Numbered from the stretch's first letter, positions 1 to 8,653 are shown. The stretch: 20,797 nucleotides of DNA from Bryobacterales bacterium (GCA_016789785.1 JAEUQE010000167.1:1-20797), one strand, 5' to 3'. Translations and numbers: made by a program. The notes: generated by a model not told the origin, from the letters alone.

Positions 1-2
1 AT

Positions 3-59
3 GGTCTGAAACAGATGATCCAGCAGTTGACCGAAGGCAAGCCAGTGCCGCAGGACTGA
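3..59 (+). CDS. C-terminal end of an unknown gene cut by the window edge
   Basis: An open frame enters from the left edge and reads about 18 codons, with an amphipathic Lys/Gln-rich stretch (LKQMIQQL), to a TGA at 57-59. The next gene on the same strand has its own ribosome site 60 bases on. Too little remains to name a family. The frame is chosen only because it gives a plausible helix and stops before the next gene. Confidence 0.3.
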   Translation, partial: GLKQMIQQLTEGKPVPQD

Positions 60-87
60 GCGGTGCACCTAACCCGCTGGCGCCAGG

Positions 88-113
88 TGATACGGCCCGA
101 TTGCCCTGTATCA
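88..113. other. short inverted repeat in the gap before the UPF0173 gene
   Basis: TGATAC at 88-93 pairs with GTATCA at 108-113, with GGC/GCC able to extend the stem. It lies about 20 bases before the next start codon. It could be an operator or a weak hairpin. No T-run follows, so an intrinsic terminator is not supported. Confidence 0.3.
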
Positions 114-132
114 TCAGTAGACAGAGGAAATC

Positions 133-831
133 ATGATCGATATCACCTGGCTCGGTCACTCCAGTTTTCAGTTCCAACTCGCCACCGGCGAGACGATTCT
201 CATTGACCCCTGGCTTGACGGGAATCCCAAATACCCTGCTGATTTCAAAGTGAAGCGATGCGATGCGATTCTCGTCACGCACGGGCACTTCGATCACATC
301 GCGTCGGTTGTGGATTTGGCGAAGAAGCACAACTCGACCGTCGTCGCAATCTACGAGATCGCCTCATGGCTGGGATCGAAGGGCGTCGCGAACGCTGTGG
401 GAATGAACAAAGGCGGTACGGCGCAGGTGGCTGGCATCTCCGCCACGATGGTGCACGCCCTTCATTCTTCCTCGATTCAGGATGGCGATCAGATCATCTA
501 TGCGGGAGAAGCCGCTGGCTACGTCATCACGTTCCCGGACGGACGCCGCGCCTACTTCGCCGGCGACACCACGGTCTTTGGCGACATGCGGCTCATCGCC
601 GATCTCTACGAACCCGAACTCGCGTTTCTTCCCATCGGCGACCTCTATACGATGAGCCCGAAAGAAGCGGCGCTTGCCTGCCGCATGATGCGGCCGAAGA
701 AAGTCATTCCGATGCACTGGGGCACGTTCCCGCCGCTGATTGGCCGCCCCGAGCAGCTTGCCGAACACATCAAAGATCTGCCCGGAACTTCCGTGTGGAC
801 TCTCGAGCCCGGCGTCACGGTGCAGTGGTAA
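133..831 (+). CDS. UPF0173 family metal-dependent hydrolase
   Basis: A cytosolic metallo-beta-lactamase-fold hydrolase of the UPF0173 (YtkL-like) family. Substrates of this family are poorly known. The 232 residues match the usual length of about 225-235. The metal site is visible: H50-x-H52-x-D54-H55 in THGHFDHI, D145 in FAGDT, and H195 in the late MHWGTFP motif. The N-terminus ITWLGHSSF is typical. The ATG at 133 follows AGAGGAAATC, a good ribosome site. No signal peptide is seen. The gene sits 13 bases ahead of the CocE-type hydrolase on the same strand, so the two may be co-transcribed. The family assignment is firm; the reaction is not known. Confidence 0.9.
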   Translation: MIDITWLGHSSFQFQLATGETILIDPWLDGNPKYPADFKVKRCDAILVTHGHFDHIASVVDLAKKHNSTVVAIYEIASWLGSKGVANAVGMNKGGTAQVAGISATMVHALHSSSIQDGDQIIYAGEAAGYVITFPDGRRAYFAGDTTVFGDMRLIADLYEPELAFLPIGDLYTMSPKEAALACRMMRPKKVIPMHWGTFPPLIGRPEQLAEHIKDLPGTSVWTLEPGVTVQW

Positions 832-844
832 GCTTGCATTCCGA

Positions 845-2326
845 ATGATTCGCATCACCTTCCTGCTTGCCTCCATCGTGGCTCTGGTGTCCGCGGCACA
901 GCCGGTCGCCGAGCAGAGCCTGCGCATCCCGATGCGCGACGGCGCCGTGCTTGCGGCCAACCTCTACCGGCCGGCGGTGAATCAGCGCTTCCCTGTGCTT
1001 CTCGTTCGCACGCCGTATGGCAAGGGCAAAGCGCTTCTGCCCAATCTGCGGCCATTCGTCGAGGAAGGCTACGCGGTGGTGATTCAAGACGTACGTGGCC
1101 GCTATGATTCGCAAGGCGTGTTCGATCCGCTCCGCCAGGAAACGCAGGATGGTGACGATACGTTGCACTGGATCGCGAAACAGCCGTGGTCGAACAGCAG
1201 GATCGGCATGCTGGGCGGATCGTATCTCGGGATCGTGCAGTGGAAGGCTGCGCTCGCGGGCAATCCGCACTTGAAGTGCATCTTCCCGGTCGTCTCTGGC
1301 TACGACGATTACCTCGATCGTTTCTACTCCACGGGCGGTGCAATGAAGCTCGGGAACCGCCTGCTGTGGATGGCCGCGAACATGCGAGCGGCCGGCTTCA
1401 CGCCACCAAACTTCTCCGCGTACACCTCCCATCTCCCTTTACGCGACGCTGACCGCATCGCCACCGGGCAACGCACCACCTTGTTTCAAAACGCAGTGGA
1501 GCATCCCTCGTATGACGGCTTCTGGAAATCAATGAGCACCAGGCAACAGCTTGCGAAAGTGAAAGTGCCGGTGTTCAGCGTGGGCGGCTGGTACGATAAC
1601 TTCGTACAGAGCGATTTGGAAGCTTTCACGGAGTTGCGGCGATTGGGCCGCGACGCACACACGCTCATCGGGCCCTGGCCGCACAACATGTCGGTGGGCT
1701 TTGAGAACTTCGACTTCGGTCCAGACTCGCGAGCACCCATCGGCATGTTTCAGATGCACTGGTTCGACCGTCATCTGCGAGGCCGCGATACGCCGCAACC
1801 CGCGCCGCTCCGAATCTTCGTGATGGGCGCGAACAAATGGCGCGACGAACAGGAGTGGCCGCTGGCCCGCGCGGTCGCAACACCGCTCTACCTCCATAGC
1901 CGCAACAGCGCGAACGGTCTGGAGGGCGATGGGCGGCTGGTGAAGGCAGAGCCTCGTGGTCACCAGGATCGCTACACATACGATCCCGCGAATCCTGTGC
2001 CCGCTCATGGCGGCAGCACTTGCTGCAATCCGAAAACGTTTCTCTGGGGACCCGCTGATCAGGCGGCCATTGAGAGGCCGAAAGATGTTCTCGTTATACA
2101 CCAGCGCGGCGCTCGACCTTCGTGCGTGCCCGAGTCCGGGACGACCGTGATGGACTGCATGGGGAGGCCCTGGTTCATCGTGCTGCTGTGTTGCAGCACG
2201 AAGCTTCCTTTGCGGCCTCGCAGCGTAGCTGTGACCAACTCGATTGCCACAAAGCCCGCCGGGTTTTTCACGGCGGTGCGTGCGCTCAGCATCTGCCCCT
2301 GGCTTCTCCCTTCCAACTCCCCGTGA
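845..2326 (+). CDS. CocE/NonD family S15 hydrolase, frameshifted and missing its C-terminal domain
   Basis: An alpha/beta hydrolase of the X-Pro dipeptidyl-peptidase S15 / cocaine esterase group, secreted or periplasmic by its signal peptide (MIRITFLLASIVALVSAAQP). The catalytic triad is intact: S126 in GGSYLG, D251 in GGWYD and H280 in GPWPHN. The start at 845 gives the signal peptide; upstream ATGs would run back inside the preceding gene. Homology continues to V417 in ERPKDVLV. The expected YTSAALD then appears one frame over (2097-2117), so one extra base lies near 2096. From about 2118 neither frame resembles the family, and the sequence is the tail of a DUF3224 gene read backwards. Family members carry a further jelly-roll domain of more than 100 residues, absent here. 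The last roughly 70 codons to 2326 are therefore junk frame. Probably a pseudogene, although the catalytic core could still fold. Confidence 0.85.
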   Translation: MIRITFLLASIVALVSAAQPVAEQSLRIPMRDGAVLAANLYRPAVNQRFPVLLVRTPYGKGKALLPNLRPFVEEGYAVVIQDVRGRYDSQGVFDPLRQETQDGDDTLHWIAKQPWSNSRIGMLGGSYLGIVQWKAALAGNPHLKCIFPVVSGYDDYLDRFYSTGGAMKLGNRLLWMAANMRAAGFTPPNFSAYTSHLPLRDADRIATGQRTTLFQNAVEHPSYDGFWKSMSTRQQLAKVKVPVFSVGGWYDNFVQSDLEAFTELRRLGRDAHTLIGPWPHNMSVGFENFDFGPDSRAPIGMFQMHWFDRHLRGRDTPQPAPLRIFVMGANKWRDEQEWPLARAVATPLYLHSRNSANGLEGDGRLVKAEPRGHQDRYTYDPANPVPAHGGSTCCNPKTFLWGPADQAAIERPKDVLVIHQRGARPSCVPESGTTVMDCMGRPWFIVLLCCSTKLPLRPRSVAVTNSIATKPAGFFTAVRALSICPWLLPSNSP

Positions 2327-2430
2327 AACTGCTTTTCGATCGACATACGTCCAAGCAGAGGGCCGGGGTCGTACGCAAGCGGCAGGGGCGACGGTTTGAC
2401 CTCGAAGGTTCCAGTAACGCGAGTGAGCAT
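2059..2430 (-). CDS. DUF3224 domain protein, C-terminus lost at a deletion junction
   Basis: A small DUF3224 protein (a lipocalin-like beta-barrel family of unknown function). Residues 1-102 follow the family well: TGTFEV near the start, MSIEKQFHGEL at 29-39, then SFVLQHSSTM and SITVVPDSGT to residue 102. Family members continue with a last pair of strands of about 25 residues. Here residues 103-123 (HEGRAPRW onward) are instead the antisense of the truncated CocE-type gene. The gene lies 45 bases downstream of hypE on the same strand and may be a late addition to the hyp transcript. The start codon at 2430 has no strong ribosome site. Family is fairly sure; function is unknown and the product is probably unstable. 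Confidence 0.75.
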   Translation of the reverse strand: MLTRVTGTFEVKPSPLPLAYDPGPLLGRMSIEKQFHGELEGRSQGQMLSARTAVKNPAGFVAIELVTATLRGRKGSFVLQHSSTMNQGLPMQSITVVPDSGTHEGRAPRWCITRTSFGLSMAA

Positions 2431-2475
2431 AGAGTTCCGATGTGGGTGCTATCGCACAACGGGCCTGCGAAGGGG

Positions 2476-3525
2476 TCAGCAGATGCGGGGCAGTTGCTCT
2501 CCGCTCAGCATCTGCAGGATCCGGAAGCCGCCGGCGACACTGCGGATGTGGACCATGCGTCCCTGCTCTTCGGTGACTTGTCCCACGAGGGTGGCGCCGC
2601 GGGTGGCATGGCAGCCTCTCAATACATCCAAAGCACGCTCCGCGTCCGCTGCCGGCAAGAACGCGACGAATCGCCCTTCATTGGCGACATACAACGGATC
2701 GAGCCCCAGCAGTTCACAGGCGCCCCGCACGGTCTCCTGAACAGCAATGCGGTTCTCATCAATGCGCATCACGAGTTCGCGTGCTTGTGCCAGCTCATTC
2801 AACGCGCTCGAAAGACCGCCACGCGTGAGGTCGCGAAGGCAGTGCACGTCAATCCCCGCATCGAACAGCGCAGCCACCGGTTCCCACAGTGGCGCGGTGT
2901 CGCTGACAATCGGCGATTCGAATTCGAGGCCCTCGCGCACGGAGAGAATCGCCATGCCGTGTGTGCCGAGATCGCCGCTGACGAGGATGGCGTCGCCTGC
3001 TTCGATCCGCGAAGCTGCAATCGGATGGCACACTTCGCCGACGCCCGCGGTGGTGATGAACATTCCATCCGCCTTGCCGCGGTCCACCACTTTCGTGTCG
3101 CCTGTTACCAGTTGTACGCCCGCGCGCTCGGCTGCGGCCCGCATGGACTCGACAACCGTGCGCAGGGTTGTCATCGGCAGCCCTTCTTCTAGAATGAACG
3201 CGCAGCTCAGATACTGAGGCCGGGCTCCGCACATCGCGAGATCATTGACGGTGCCGTTGACCGCGAGATCTCCAATGTTGCCGCCGGGAAACAACAGCGG
3301 CCTGACCACGTAGCTGTCCGTGGAGAGGGCCATGCGCGCGGAGCCGGGAAATATCGCGCCGTCGTGACGCTCATCCAGCAGCGCATTGGAAAACGCAGGC
3401 CGGAAGACGCTCTCGAACAACCGCTGCGAGAGCCTTCCCCCGCCCCCATGTGCCATTACGACCCGGTCGCCTGGCTCGGAGGGCAATGGGCAGTGAAGGA
3501 CGAACTCCGGCTTAGCTTCGGGCAT
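2476..3525 (-). CDS. hypE: HypE, thiocarboxamide dehydratase for hydrogenase cyanide ligands
   Basis: HypE takes the carbamoyl group from HypF onto its C-terminal cysteine and dehydrates it with ATP to a thiocyanate. This supplies CN to the iron of [NiFe]-hydrogenase. The protein has the PurM/AIRS-type architecture. Visible marks are the glycine-rich MAHGGGG at about residues 24-30, the STDSYVV and [12 protein letters not shown] segments of the ATP/dimer domain, and the essential C-terminal PRIC ending exactly at the stop. At 349 residues it is full length. Its start overlaps the end of hypD by 14 bases, implying translational coupling. It acts in the cytosol with HypF, and the HypC-HypD complex receives the ligand. 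Confidence 0.96.
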   Translation of the reverse strand: MPEAKPEFVLHCPLPSEPGDRVVMAHGGGGRLSQRLFESVFRPAFSNALLDERHDGAIFPGSARMALSTDSYVVRPLLFPGGNIGDLAVNGTVNDLAMCGARPQYLSCAFILEEGLPMTTLRTVVESMRAAAERAGVQLVTGDTKVVDRGKADGMFITTAGVGEVCHPIAASRIEAGDAILVSGDLGTHGMAILSVREGLEFESPIVSDTAPLWEPVAALFDAGIDVHCLRDLTRGGLSSALNELAQARELVMRIDENRIAVQETVRGACELLGLDPLYVANEGRFVAFLPAADAERALDVLRGCHATRGATLVGQVTEEQGRMVHIRSVAGGFRILQMLSGEQLPRIC

Positions 3526-4597
3526 AAAGGTAGTATGCCGAGCAGGCGCCTTCGGAGGAAACCATGGGCGCGCCGAGGGGGCGTTCGGGAGTGCAGGAAG
3601 TACCGAAGGCCGGGCAATCGCAAGGCTTCTTCACGCCCTGGAGCACAAGGCCGGCGATGCATTCGTCAGGCTCGGGCAGGGACGCCATTCGAATGCCAAA
3701 TCGCGCCTCCGCATCAAAGGAACGGTAGCGCTCGCGAAGTTTCAGCCCGCTGTTCGGAATCCGGCCGACGCCTCGCCAACTGCGATCACTCACCTCGAAG
3801 ACGCTGCGGACGAGATCTCGCGCGGCGGTGTTGCCTTCCCGATGCACCACGCGCGCATATTGATTCTCGACCTCGGCACGGCCACTTTCCAGCTGTTGCA
3901 CCACCATCAGGATGCCTTCCAGGATATCCACGGGCTCAAAGCCCGTAACGACCACCGGCACGCGGTAATACGCCGCTACCGGCTCATAGTCGAGATAGCC
4001 TTCCACGGTACACACATGACCTGGCGCAAGAAAGCCTTGCACGCGGCAGTTTGGCGAACCCAGGATCGATTCCATGGCGGGTGGCACCAAAACGTGCGCC
4101 ACCAGCACAGAGAAGTTGTCCACTCCCAACTGCTGCGACTGCCAAACGGCCATCGCGTTCGCCGGCGCCGTGGTCTCAAAGCCGACGGCGAAAAACACGA
4201 CTTGCCGGGCAGGGTTCTGACGAGCGAGATTCACAGCATCAAGGGGCGAGTAGACAACGCGCAGATCGGCACCCATTGCCTTTGCGTCCAGCAGACTCCG
4301 CTGGGATCCGGGCACGCGAATCATGTCACCGAAGGAGCAGAAGATGACCTCGGGCTTGCCCGCGATGGCCACCGCCTTGTCAATGAGTTCCACTGGGGTA
4401 ACGCAGACGGGGCAGCCCGGTCCGTGCACCAGCGTGATGCCCGGCGGCAGCATGCGATCGAGCCCGTTGCGAAGGATGTTGTGAGTTTGCCCGCCGCAGA
4501 TCTCCATAAGGGTCCAGGACTGCGTGGTGATGCGATGAATGGCCTGTGCGAGGCCGGCCACCGTGGGCGCGTCGCGATACTCGTCCAGGTGCTTCAT
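3512..4597 (-). CDS. hypD: HypD, [4Fe-4S] scaffold for the hydrogenase Fe(CN)2CO unit
   Basis: HypD with HypC forms the scaffold on which iron receives its CN and CO ligands. The conserved motifs are present: CGGQTH at residues 34-39, HGPGCPVC with C62 and C65, and GFETTAPAN at 139-147. The C-terminal iron-sulphur region has C313, C326, C328, C335 and C352, including [11 protein letters not shown] and EGACSAYY. The length of 361 is normal. The start codon overlaps the hypC stop as ATGA (4594-4597), the classic coupling arrangement, which fixes the start. Confidence 0.97.
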   Translation of the reverse strand: MKHLDEYRDAPTVAGLAQAIHRITTQSWTLMEICGGQTHNILRNGLDRMLPPGITLVHGPGCPVCVTPVELIDKAVAIAGKPEVIFCSFGDMIRVPGSQRSLLDAKAMGADLRVVYSPLDAVNLARQNPARQVVFFAVGFETTAPANAMAVWQSQQLGVDNFSVLVAHVLVPPAMESILGSPNCRVQGFLAPGHVCTVEGYLDYEPVAAYYRVPVVVTGFEPVDILEGILMVVQQLESGRAEVENQYARVVHREGNTAARDLVRSVFEVSDRSWRGVGRIPNSGLKLRERYRSFDAEARFGIRMASLPEPDECIAGLVLQGVKKPCDCPAFGTSCTPERPLGAPMVSSEGACSAYYLYARS

Positions 4598-4884
4598 GGC
4601 GATTCGCTTCTTACTGGCCCCTCGTCATCCGCCTCACCCTGCAGGCTGGTCCCGAACTCCTCAAGCATTTCGGCGATCGTCGCGCGGTTGCGCTCAGCTT
4701 CCACCTCGTCAATGACGCGGAGCGCGAAGCCGACATGCACTAGCACGTAGTCTCCCGGCCGCACCTCGGGAGTAAAGGCAAAGCGGATCTCTTTGCGGAT
4801 CCCGCCAAAGTCGACCTTGCCTGACAGAAAGGCCGGATCGTCGCCGTCGACGTTGAGCACCTTGCCGGGAATTGCTAGGCACAT
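4594..4884 (-). CDS. hypC: HypC/HupF-family hydrogenase maturation chaperone
   Basis: A small chaperone of 96 residues that pairs with HypD and then with the hydrogenase large subunit. The start at 4884 is set by the invariant N-terminus MCLAIPGKV, whose Cys2 binds iron after Met removal. The open frame extends upstream to 5133, but that part is antisense-like noise over hypB. The core ([25 protein letters not shown]) is typical. The tail from about residue 80 ([13 protein letters not shown]) is acidic and longer than in the shortest homologues. It overlaps hypB by 10 bases and hypD by 4. Confidence 0.95.
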   Translation of the reverse strand: MCLAIPGKVLNVDGDDPAFLSGKVDFGGIRKEIRFAFTPEVRPGDYVLVHVGFALRVIDEVEAERNRATIAEMLEEFGTSLQGEADDEGPVRSESP

Positions 4885-5552
4885 CGTCCGTGCTCCCTGC
4901 GCATGCTGAGAACCGCGTTGCGAAACCACTCCACCCATTGCGAAACGCCGTCGCCGGTACGGCAGGATAGCGGAAATACGAGTGCCTCCGGATTCACGTC
5001 GAGCACATTGCCGCGCAGTTCCTCCAGCGATACTCCGGAATAGGGCAGCAAGTCGATCTTGTTGATGATCACAGCGTGTGTGGTGCGAAACATCACGGGG
5101 TACTTCTTGGGCTTCTCCGCGCCCTCCACGCAACTGTAGACCATGACGCGCAACTGCTCGCCGAGATTGAACTCAGCGGGACACATCATGTTGCCGACAT
5201 TCTCGATGATGACGGCATCCAGCGATCCAAGTGAGAACTGATCCAGGGCGCGCGACACCATCTTCGCGTCGAGGTGGCAGCAGGTGCCGGTGGTGATCTG
5301 GTGCGCGGGAACGCCCAGCGCATGAATCCTCTCGGAATCGAATGAGGTTGCCGGGTCACCCTCAATCACCGCCATCCGCAGATCGTGCTTCAGAGCGCGC
5401 AACATATGTTCGAGTACCGACGTTTTGCCCGCGCCCGGGGCCGACATGAAGTTGATCGCCGCGATGCCATGTTGATCGAACAGAGCGCGATTCGCAAGAG
5501 CGGCCTCATCGTTCTTCCGCAGAACCTTGGTTTCGATCACGATACGTTGCAT
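4875..5552 (-). CDS. hypB: HypB, nickel-insertion GTPase
   Basis: A SIMIBI-class GTPase that works with HypA to load nickel into the hydrogenase large subunit. The P-loop reads SAPGAGKT (37-44). The metal-binding pair lies in GTCCHLDAKM (C92, H93). ENVGNMMCPAEFNLGE occupies 117-132, and the guanine-specificity motif NKID is at 164-167. The N-terminal histidine-rich nickel-storage stretch and the CxxCxx-C site of some HypB proteins are absent, so this is the short form. At 225 residues it is complete. It overlaps hypA by 16 bases and hypC by 10. Confidence 0.97.
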   Translation of the reverse strand: MQRIVIETKVLRKNDEAALANRALFDQHGIAAINFMSAPGAGKTSVLEHMLRALKHDLRMAVIEGDPATSFDSERIHALGVPAHQITTGTCCHLDAKMVSRALDQFSLGSLDAVIIENVGNMMCPAEFNLGEQLRVMVYSCVEGAEKPKKYPVMFRTTHAVIINKIDLLPYSGVSLEELRGNVLDVNPEALVFPLSCRTGDGVSQWVEWFRNAVLSMRREHGRCA

Positions 5553-5908
5553 GCTGCTTCCTGACGCTCCTCCAGTTCGATGAATGCCACCTGCATCTCC
5601 CGGCCACTGAGGATCTCCAGGGGCGCATTGCAGCAGGGACAGATGAAGCAGAATTCACGGACCGGTTCGCCGCTCCACTGACACGCTGGGCACTTGGCAG
5701 CCAGCGGAACCGGTTCGATATCGAGCACGGCATCTTCAGCGAGCGTGCCGGGCCGCAACGCTTCAAAGGCGAATTCGAGCGACTCACGCACTACGCCCGT
5801 GAAGCGTCCCAGCTTCAGCCGGACGAGAAGAATCCGGCTGGACCCATGGCGATGCGCCTCCCGTTCAGCGATGTCGAGGATGCTTGCGGCTAGTCCGGTT
5901 TCATGCAT
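5537..5908 (-). CDS. hypA: HypA, nickel metallochaperone
   Basis: HypA binds nickel through its N-terminal Met-His and passes it, with HypB, to the hydrogenase. The start at 5908 gives MHETGLA; His2 is the nickel ligand and the family never carries an extension before it. A GGGAG ribosome site lies just upstream. The structural zinc site is the pair CPAC (73-76) and CPCC (90-93). The open frame runs back to 6088 but those codons do not resemble HypA. At 123 residues it is slightly longer than usual, from the ELEERQEAACNVS tail. It is the first gene of the leftward hypABCDE run. Confidence 0.94.
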   Translation of the reverse strand: MHETGLAASILDIAEREAHRHGSSRILLVRLKLGRFTGVVRESLEFAFEALRPGTLAEDAVLDIEPVPLAAKCPACQWSGEPVREFCFICPCCNAPLEILSGREMQVAFIELEERQEAACNVS

Positions 5909-6286
5909 CTTGGGGCTCCCGTAGTGTTGGTCGATAGGGGTGCTGACGGCCATCTCCGAGCGGCGTTCGAAGACAGCGCACGCCAGCCTTCGCGATGGAG
6001 AATTGAGTGAGATGGACGAACCGTGTCTCGCCGGCCTCGGGAAACCTCGAAACGGCGGAAGCGACTTCAGGCAGGGCAGGCGGCGCATTCATCAGCGGCA
6101 CTTCTCGACTCCTCGCTCACCTCAGTCACTTGCAATGCACTTCGAGTTCCATATTCCCAGCACAGGGCCGGACGGACCCTTTCCGTGAATCCTCGGGATC
6201 AGCGGACAGCGCTCCCTTAGGCGTTGGGTGAGGTGCCTCACGGCGAAGTCAACTTGGGTGCGAACAATGACACACTGGAGACAGAA
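5909..6286. promoter_or_regulatory. 378-bp divergent gap between hypA and hypF
   Basis: This stretch separates the leftward hypABCDE genes from rightward hypF and should hold both promoters. Short open frames on both strands (for example 5901-6101 minus) lack ribosome sites and recognisable motifs. No confident sigma-54 (GG-N10-GC) or sigma-70 promoter was found by eye. The only clear symmetrical site is the palindrome at 6228-6241. Confidence 0.4.
6228..6241. promoter_or_regulatory. palindrome upstream of hypF, possible operator
   Basis: GTGAGG-TG-CCTCAC is an inverted repeat with 6-bp arms, ending 45 bases before the hypF ATG. Its position suits a dimeric repressor site or a small 5'-leader hairpin. 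Only the symmetry supports this. Confidence 0.3.
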
Positions 6287-8476
6287 ATGCCAATACTGAC
6301 TCGCCGCCGTCTGCTGCTCTACGGAGCGGTACAAGGCGTGGGATTTCGACCTTTCGTCTACCGGCTGGCGAACGAATTGGGGCTGCGCGGCATCGTACAG
6401 AATTCGGCGGCTGGGGCGTTGGTGGAAGTGGAAGGTGAGCCAGGGCTTGCCGAGGAGTTCTCCGTGCGGCTCCATCGGGAGAAACCGCCCCCGTGCGTGA
6501 TTCTCTCGATGGAAGTCTCCGAGTTGGATCCAGCGGGATATGCGAAGTTCGAGATTGCGCCGAGTTCGGCGGGCGAGACAAAGTCCGCGGTACTGCTGCC
6601 CGATCTCGCCACCTGCCCCGAATGCTTGGCCGAGATCGCGGATCCCAACGCTCGCCGACATGGCTACGCTTTCACAAACTGCACCAATTGCGGTCCGAGG
6701 TACACCATCATCGAGTCGATTCCGTATGACCGGCCAGGGACGACGATGCGTGAGTTCGCGATGTGCCGCGAGTGCGAGTCGGAATATCGCGACCCGCACG
6801 ACCGGCGCTTCCACGCGCAGCCGATTGCCTGTCCGCGATGCGGTCCACAGTTGAACCAGACCGTGGAGCTTGCTGCCGAACGCTTGGCGGCTGGCGACAT
6901 CGTTGCGGTGAAGGGGATTGGCGGATTCCAGTTGATGTGCGATGCGACGTCGAGCAACGCCGTGAAGAGTCTGCGAATGCGCAAACACCGGGAGGAGAAA
7001 CCACTCGCAGTGATGTTTCCGGATGTCGAAGCGTTGCGGCGCAGTTGTGAGTTGAATGGCGCGGAACTGGCAGTGCTAACCAGCAGTGCAGCGCCGATTC
7101 TGTTGCTGCGTCCAACGGAAAAGGGTGAGCTGGCCCCGGAGGTCTCGATGCACTCGCCGTTCGTAGGTGCCATGCTGCCCTACTCGCCGCTGCACCATCT
7201 TCTGCTGAGGCGGTTGGCAAGGCCGGTGGTGGCGACAAGCGGAAACCTGTCCGACGAGCCAATCGCGATTGGGAATGAGGAGGCGGAGCAAAGGCTGAAA
7301 GGACTCGCCGACAGCTTCCTGTTGCATGACCGGCCGGTGGCGCGGCCCTGCGATGACTCGGTGGTGCGCGTGACAGCGACGGGCCGGCAGATGGTGCTGC
7401 GCCGGGCGCGTGGCTATGCTCCGCTTCCGGTGCGTGTGCCTCGCGAACTGCCGCGCGTTCTTGCGGTGGGTGCGCATCTCAAAAACACGGTCGCGATCGC
7501 ACAGGGGCAGCAGGTGTTTCTCAGTCAGCACATTGGCGATCTGGAGACGGTGGAGGCCTATCGTGCTTTCGAACGTGCGATTGTGGATCTCTCACGGCTG
7601 TACGAGTTCGAGCCGGAACTGGTCGCGTGCGACTTACATCCCGACTATCTATCGACGCAGTATGCCGAGGGCTTGGGTCTGCCGATTGTGCGTGTCCAGC
7701 ATCACATGGCGCATGTCGCGTCGTGTGCCGCGGAGAATGAGGTGGCGCCGCCGTATCTGGGAGTGGCCTGGGATGGAACCGGGCTTGGGACCGACGGTGC
7801 GATTTGGGGCAGCGAGTTTTTTCTGGTATCGGAGAGTGGGATGGATCGGGTGGGCCATCTGCGGGCGTTTCGCTTGCCCGGGGGAGATCAGGCAGCACGG
7901 GATTGCCGCCGGGTTGCGCTGGCGCTTCTGGAGCACTGCGGATTGAGTGCGAATGTGGGGTTGCCGGCGGAGGATGTGGCGCGTCTGCAGGCGATGGCCT
8001 CGCGCGGGTGGAATGCTCCATGGACGACGAGCATGGGCCGGTTGTTCGATGCGATGGCCGCGCTGAGCGGGGTCGCGATTGCGAATCGTTATGAGGGTCA
8101 GGTGCCGATGCGGTTGGAGGCTGCGATTGCAGGGCGCGTGGCGGATGCTTATCCGGTAGTGGTGGATGGCGGGGAGTTGGACTGGCGGCCGGTGGTGGAA
8201 GCGGTGCTGCGGGATCGCGGGTTGGGTGTGGATTGTGGGGAGATCGCGGCGCGGTTTCACGAGACGGCGGCACGGTGGGTAGTGGCGATGGCGCATGCGA
8301 GCAGGCTGGAACGCGTGGTTTTGAGTGGTGGCGTGTTCCAGAATGCCTGGCTGTCGGGGAGGGTGGTGGAGTTACTTGGGTTTGCAGGCTACCGAGTGTT
8401 TACGCACCAGAGGGTACCGCCGAACGATGGCGGCATCGCGCTCGGGCAGGCGGTGTTGGCTGGGTGGAATCGGTAG
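6287..8476 (+). CDS. hypF: HypF, carbamoyltransferase for hydrogenase maturation
   Basis: HypF makes carbamoyl-AMP from carbamoyl phosphate and ATP and moves the carbamoyl group to the HypE cysteine. All domains are present in 729 residues: an acylphosphatase domain with GAVQGVGFRPF (13-23); paired zinc fingers with C110/C113, C132/C135, C160/C163 and C182/C185 in the canonical C-x2-C-x18-C-x2-C-x24 spacing; a YrdC-like domain (RKHREEKPLAVM, TSGNLSDEPI); and a Kae1-like domain with HHMAH at 472-476 and LSGGVFQN near the end. The open frame begins at 6224, but the ATG at 6287 has GGAG seven bases before it and starts just before the acylphosphatase fold. It faces away from hypA. The last third is unusually G-rich on the coding strand. 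Confidence 0.96.
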   Translation: MPILTRRRLLLYGAVQGVGFRPFVYRLANELGLRGIVQNSAAGALVEVEGEPGLAEEFSVRLHREKPPPCVILSMEVSELDPAGYAKFEIAPSSAGETKSAVLLPDLATCPECLAEIADPNARRHGYAFTNCTNCGPRYTIIESIPYDRPGTTMREFAMCRECESEYRDPHDRRFHAQPIACPRCGPQLNQTVELAAERLAAGDIVAVKGIGGFQLMCDATSSNAVKSLRMRKHREEKPLAVMFPDVEALRRSCELNGAELAVLTSSAAPILLLRPTEKGELAPEVSMHSPFVGAMLPYSPLHHLLLRRLARPVVATSGNLSDEPIAIGNEEAEQRLKGLADSFLLHDRPVARPCDDSVVRVTATGRQMVLRRARGYAPLPVRVPRELPRVLAVGAHLKNTVAIAQGQQVFLSQHIGDLETVEAYRAFERAIVDLSRLYEFEPELVACDLHPDYLSTQYAEGLGLPIVRVQHHMAHVASCAAENEVAPPYLGVAWDGTGLGTDGAIWGSEFFLVSESGMDRVGHLRAFRLPGGDQAARDCRRVALALLEHCGLSANVGLPAEDVARLQAMASRGWNAPWTTSMGRLFDAMAALSGVAIANRYEGQVPMRLEAAIAGRVADAYPVVVDGGELDWRPVVEAVLRDRGLGVDCGEIAARFHETAARWVVAMAHASRLERVVLSGGVFQNAWLSGRVVELLGFAGYRVFTHQRVPPNDGGIALGQAVLAGWNR

Positions 8477-8491
8477 CCCGGTGTCAAGGGA

Positions 8492-8497
8492 TATGAT
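8492..8497 (+). promoter_or_regulatory. possible -10 box for the tRNA-Gly gene
   Basis: TATGAT lies 45 bases before the mature tRNA 5' end, in the 66-bp gap after hypF. No convincing -35 hexamer stands at the usual distance, so this is a weak call. Confidence 0.3.
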
Positions 8498-8542
8498 ACG
8501 CTGAGGGTAACGAAAGGGTCTGTCTTTTCGTGAACTCCTTGA

Positions 8543-8617
<75 letters not shown>

Positions 8618-8653
8618 AGAAAATCAACGGTTTGCACGCACCGGTTTTGACCC

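Noticed and set aside
2093..2117. Programmed frameshift in the CocE-type gene
   Set aside because: No slippery heptamer is seen, and the protein loses homology about seven codons later anyway, so decay at a deletion junction is simpler.
2122..3192. 356-codon plus-strand frame
   Set aside because: It lies entirely antisense to the DUF3224 gene and hypE, and its product has no recognisable motif; hypE on the other strand is unmistakable.
4885..5133. N-terminal extension of HypC
   Set aside because: HypC must begin with MCLAIPG because Cys2 is the iron ligand; the extension is hypB read in another frame.
6122..6988. 288-codon minus-strand frame across the start of hypF
   Set aside because: Antisense to the acylphosphatase and zinc-finger coding part of hypF; composition is that of a shadow frame.
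7521..8273. Proline-rich 250-codon minus-strand frame
   Set aside because: By-product of the G-rich coding strand of hypF; no start signal or motif.
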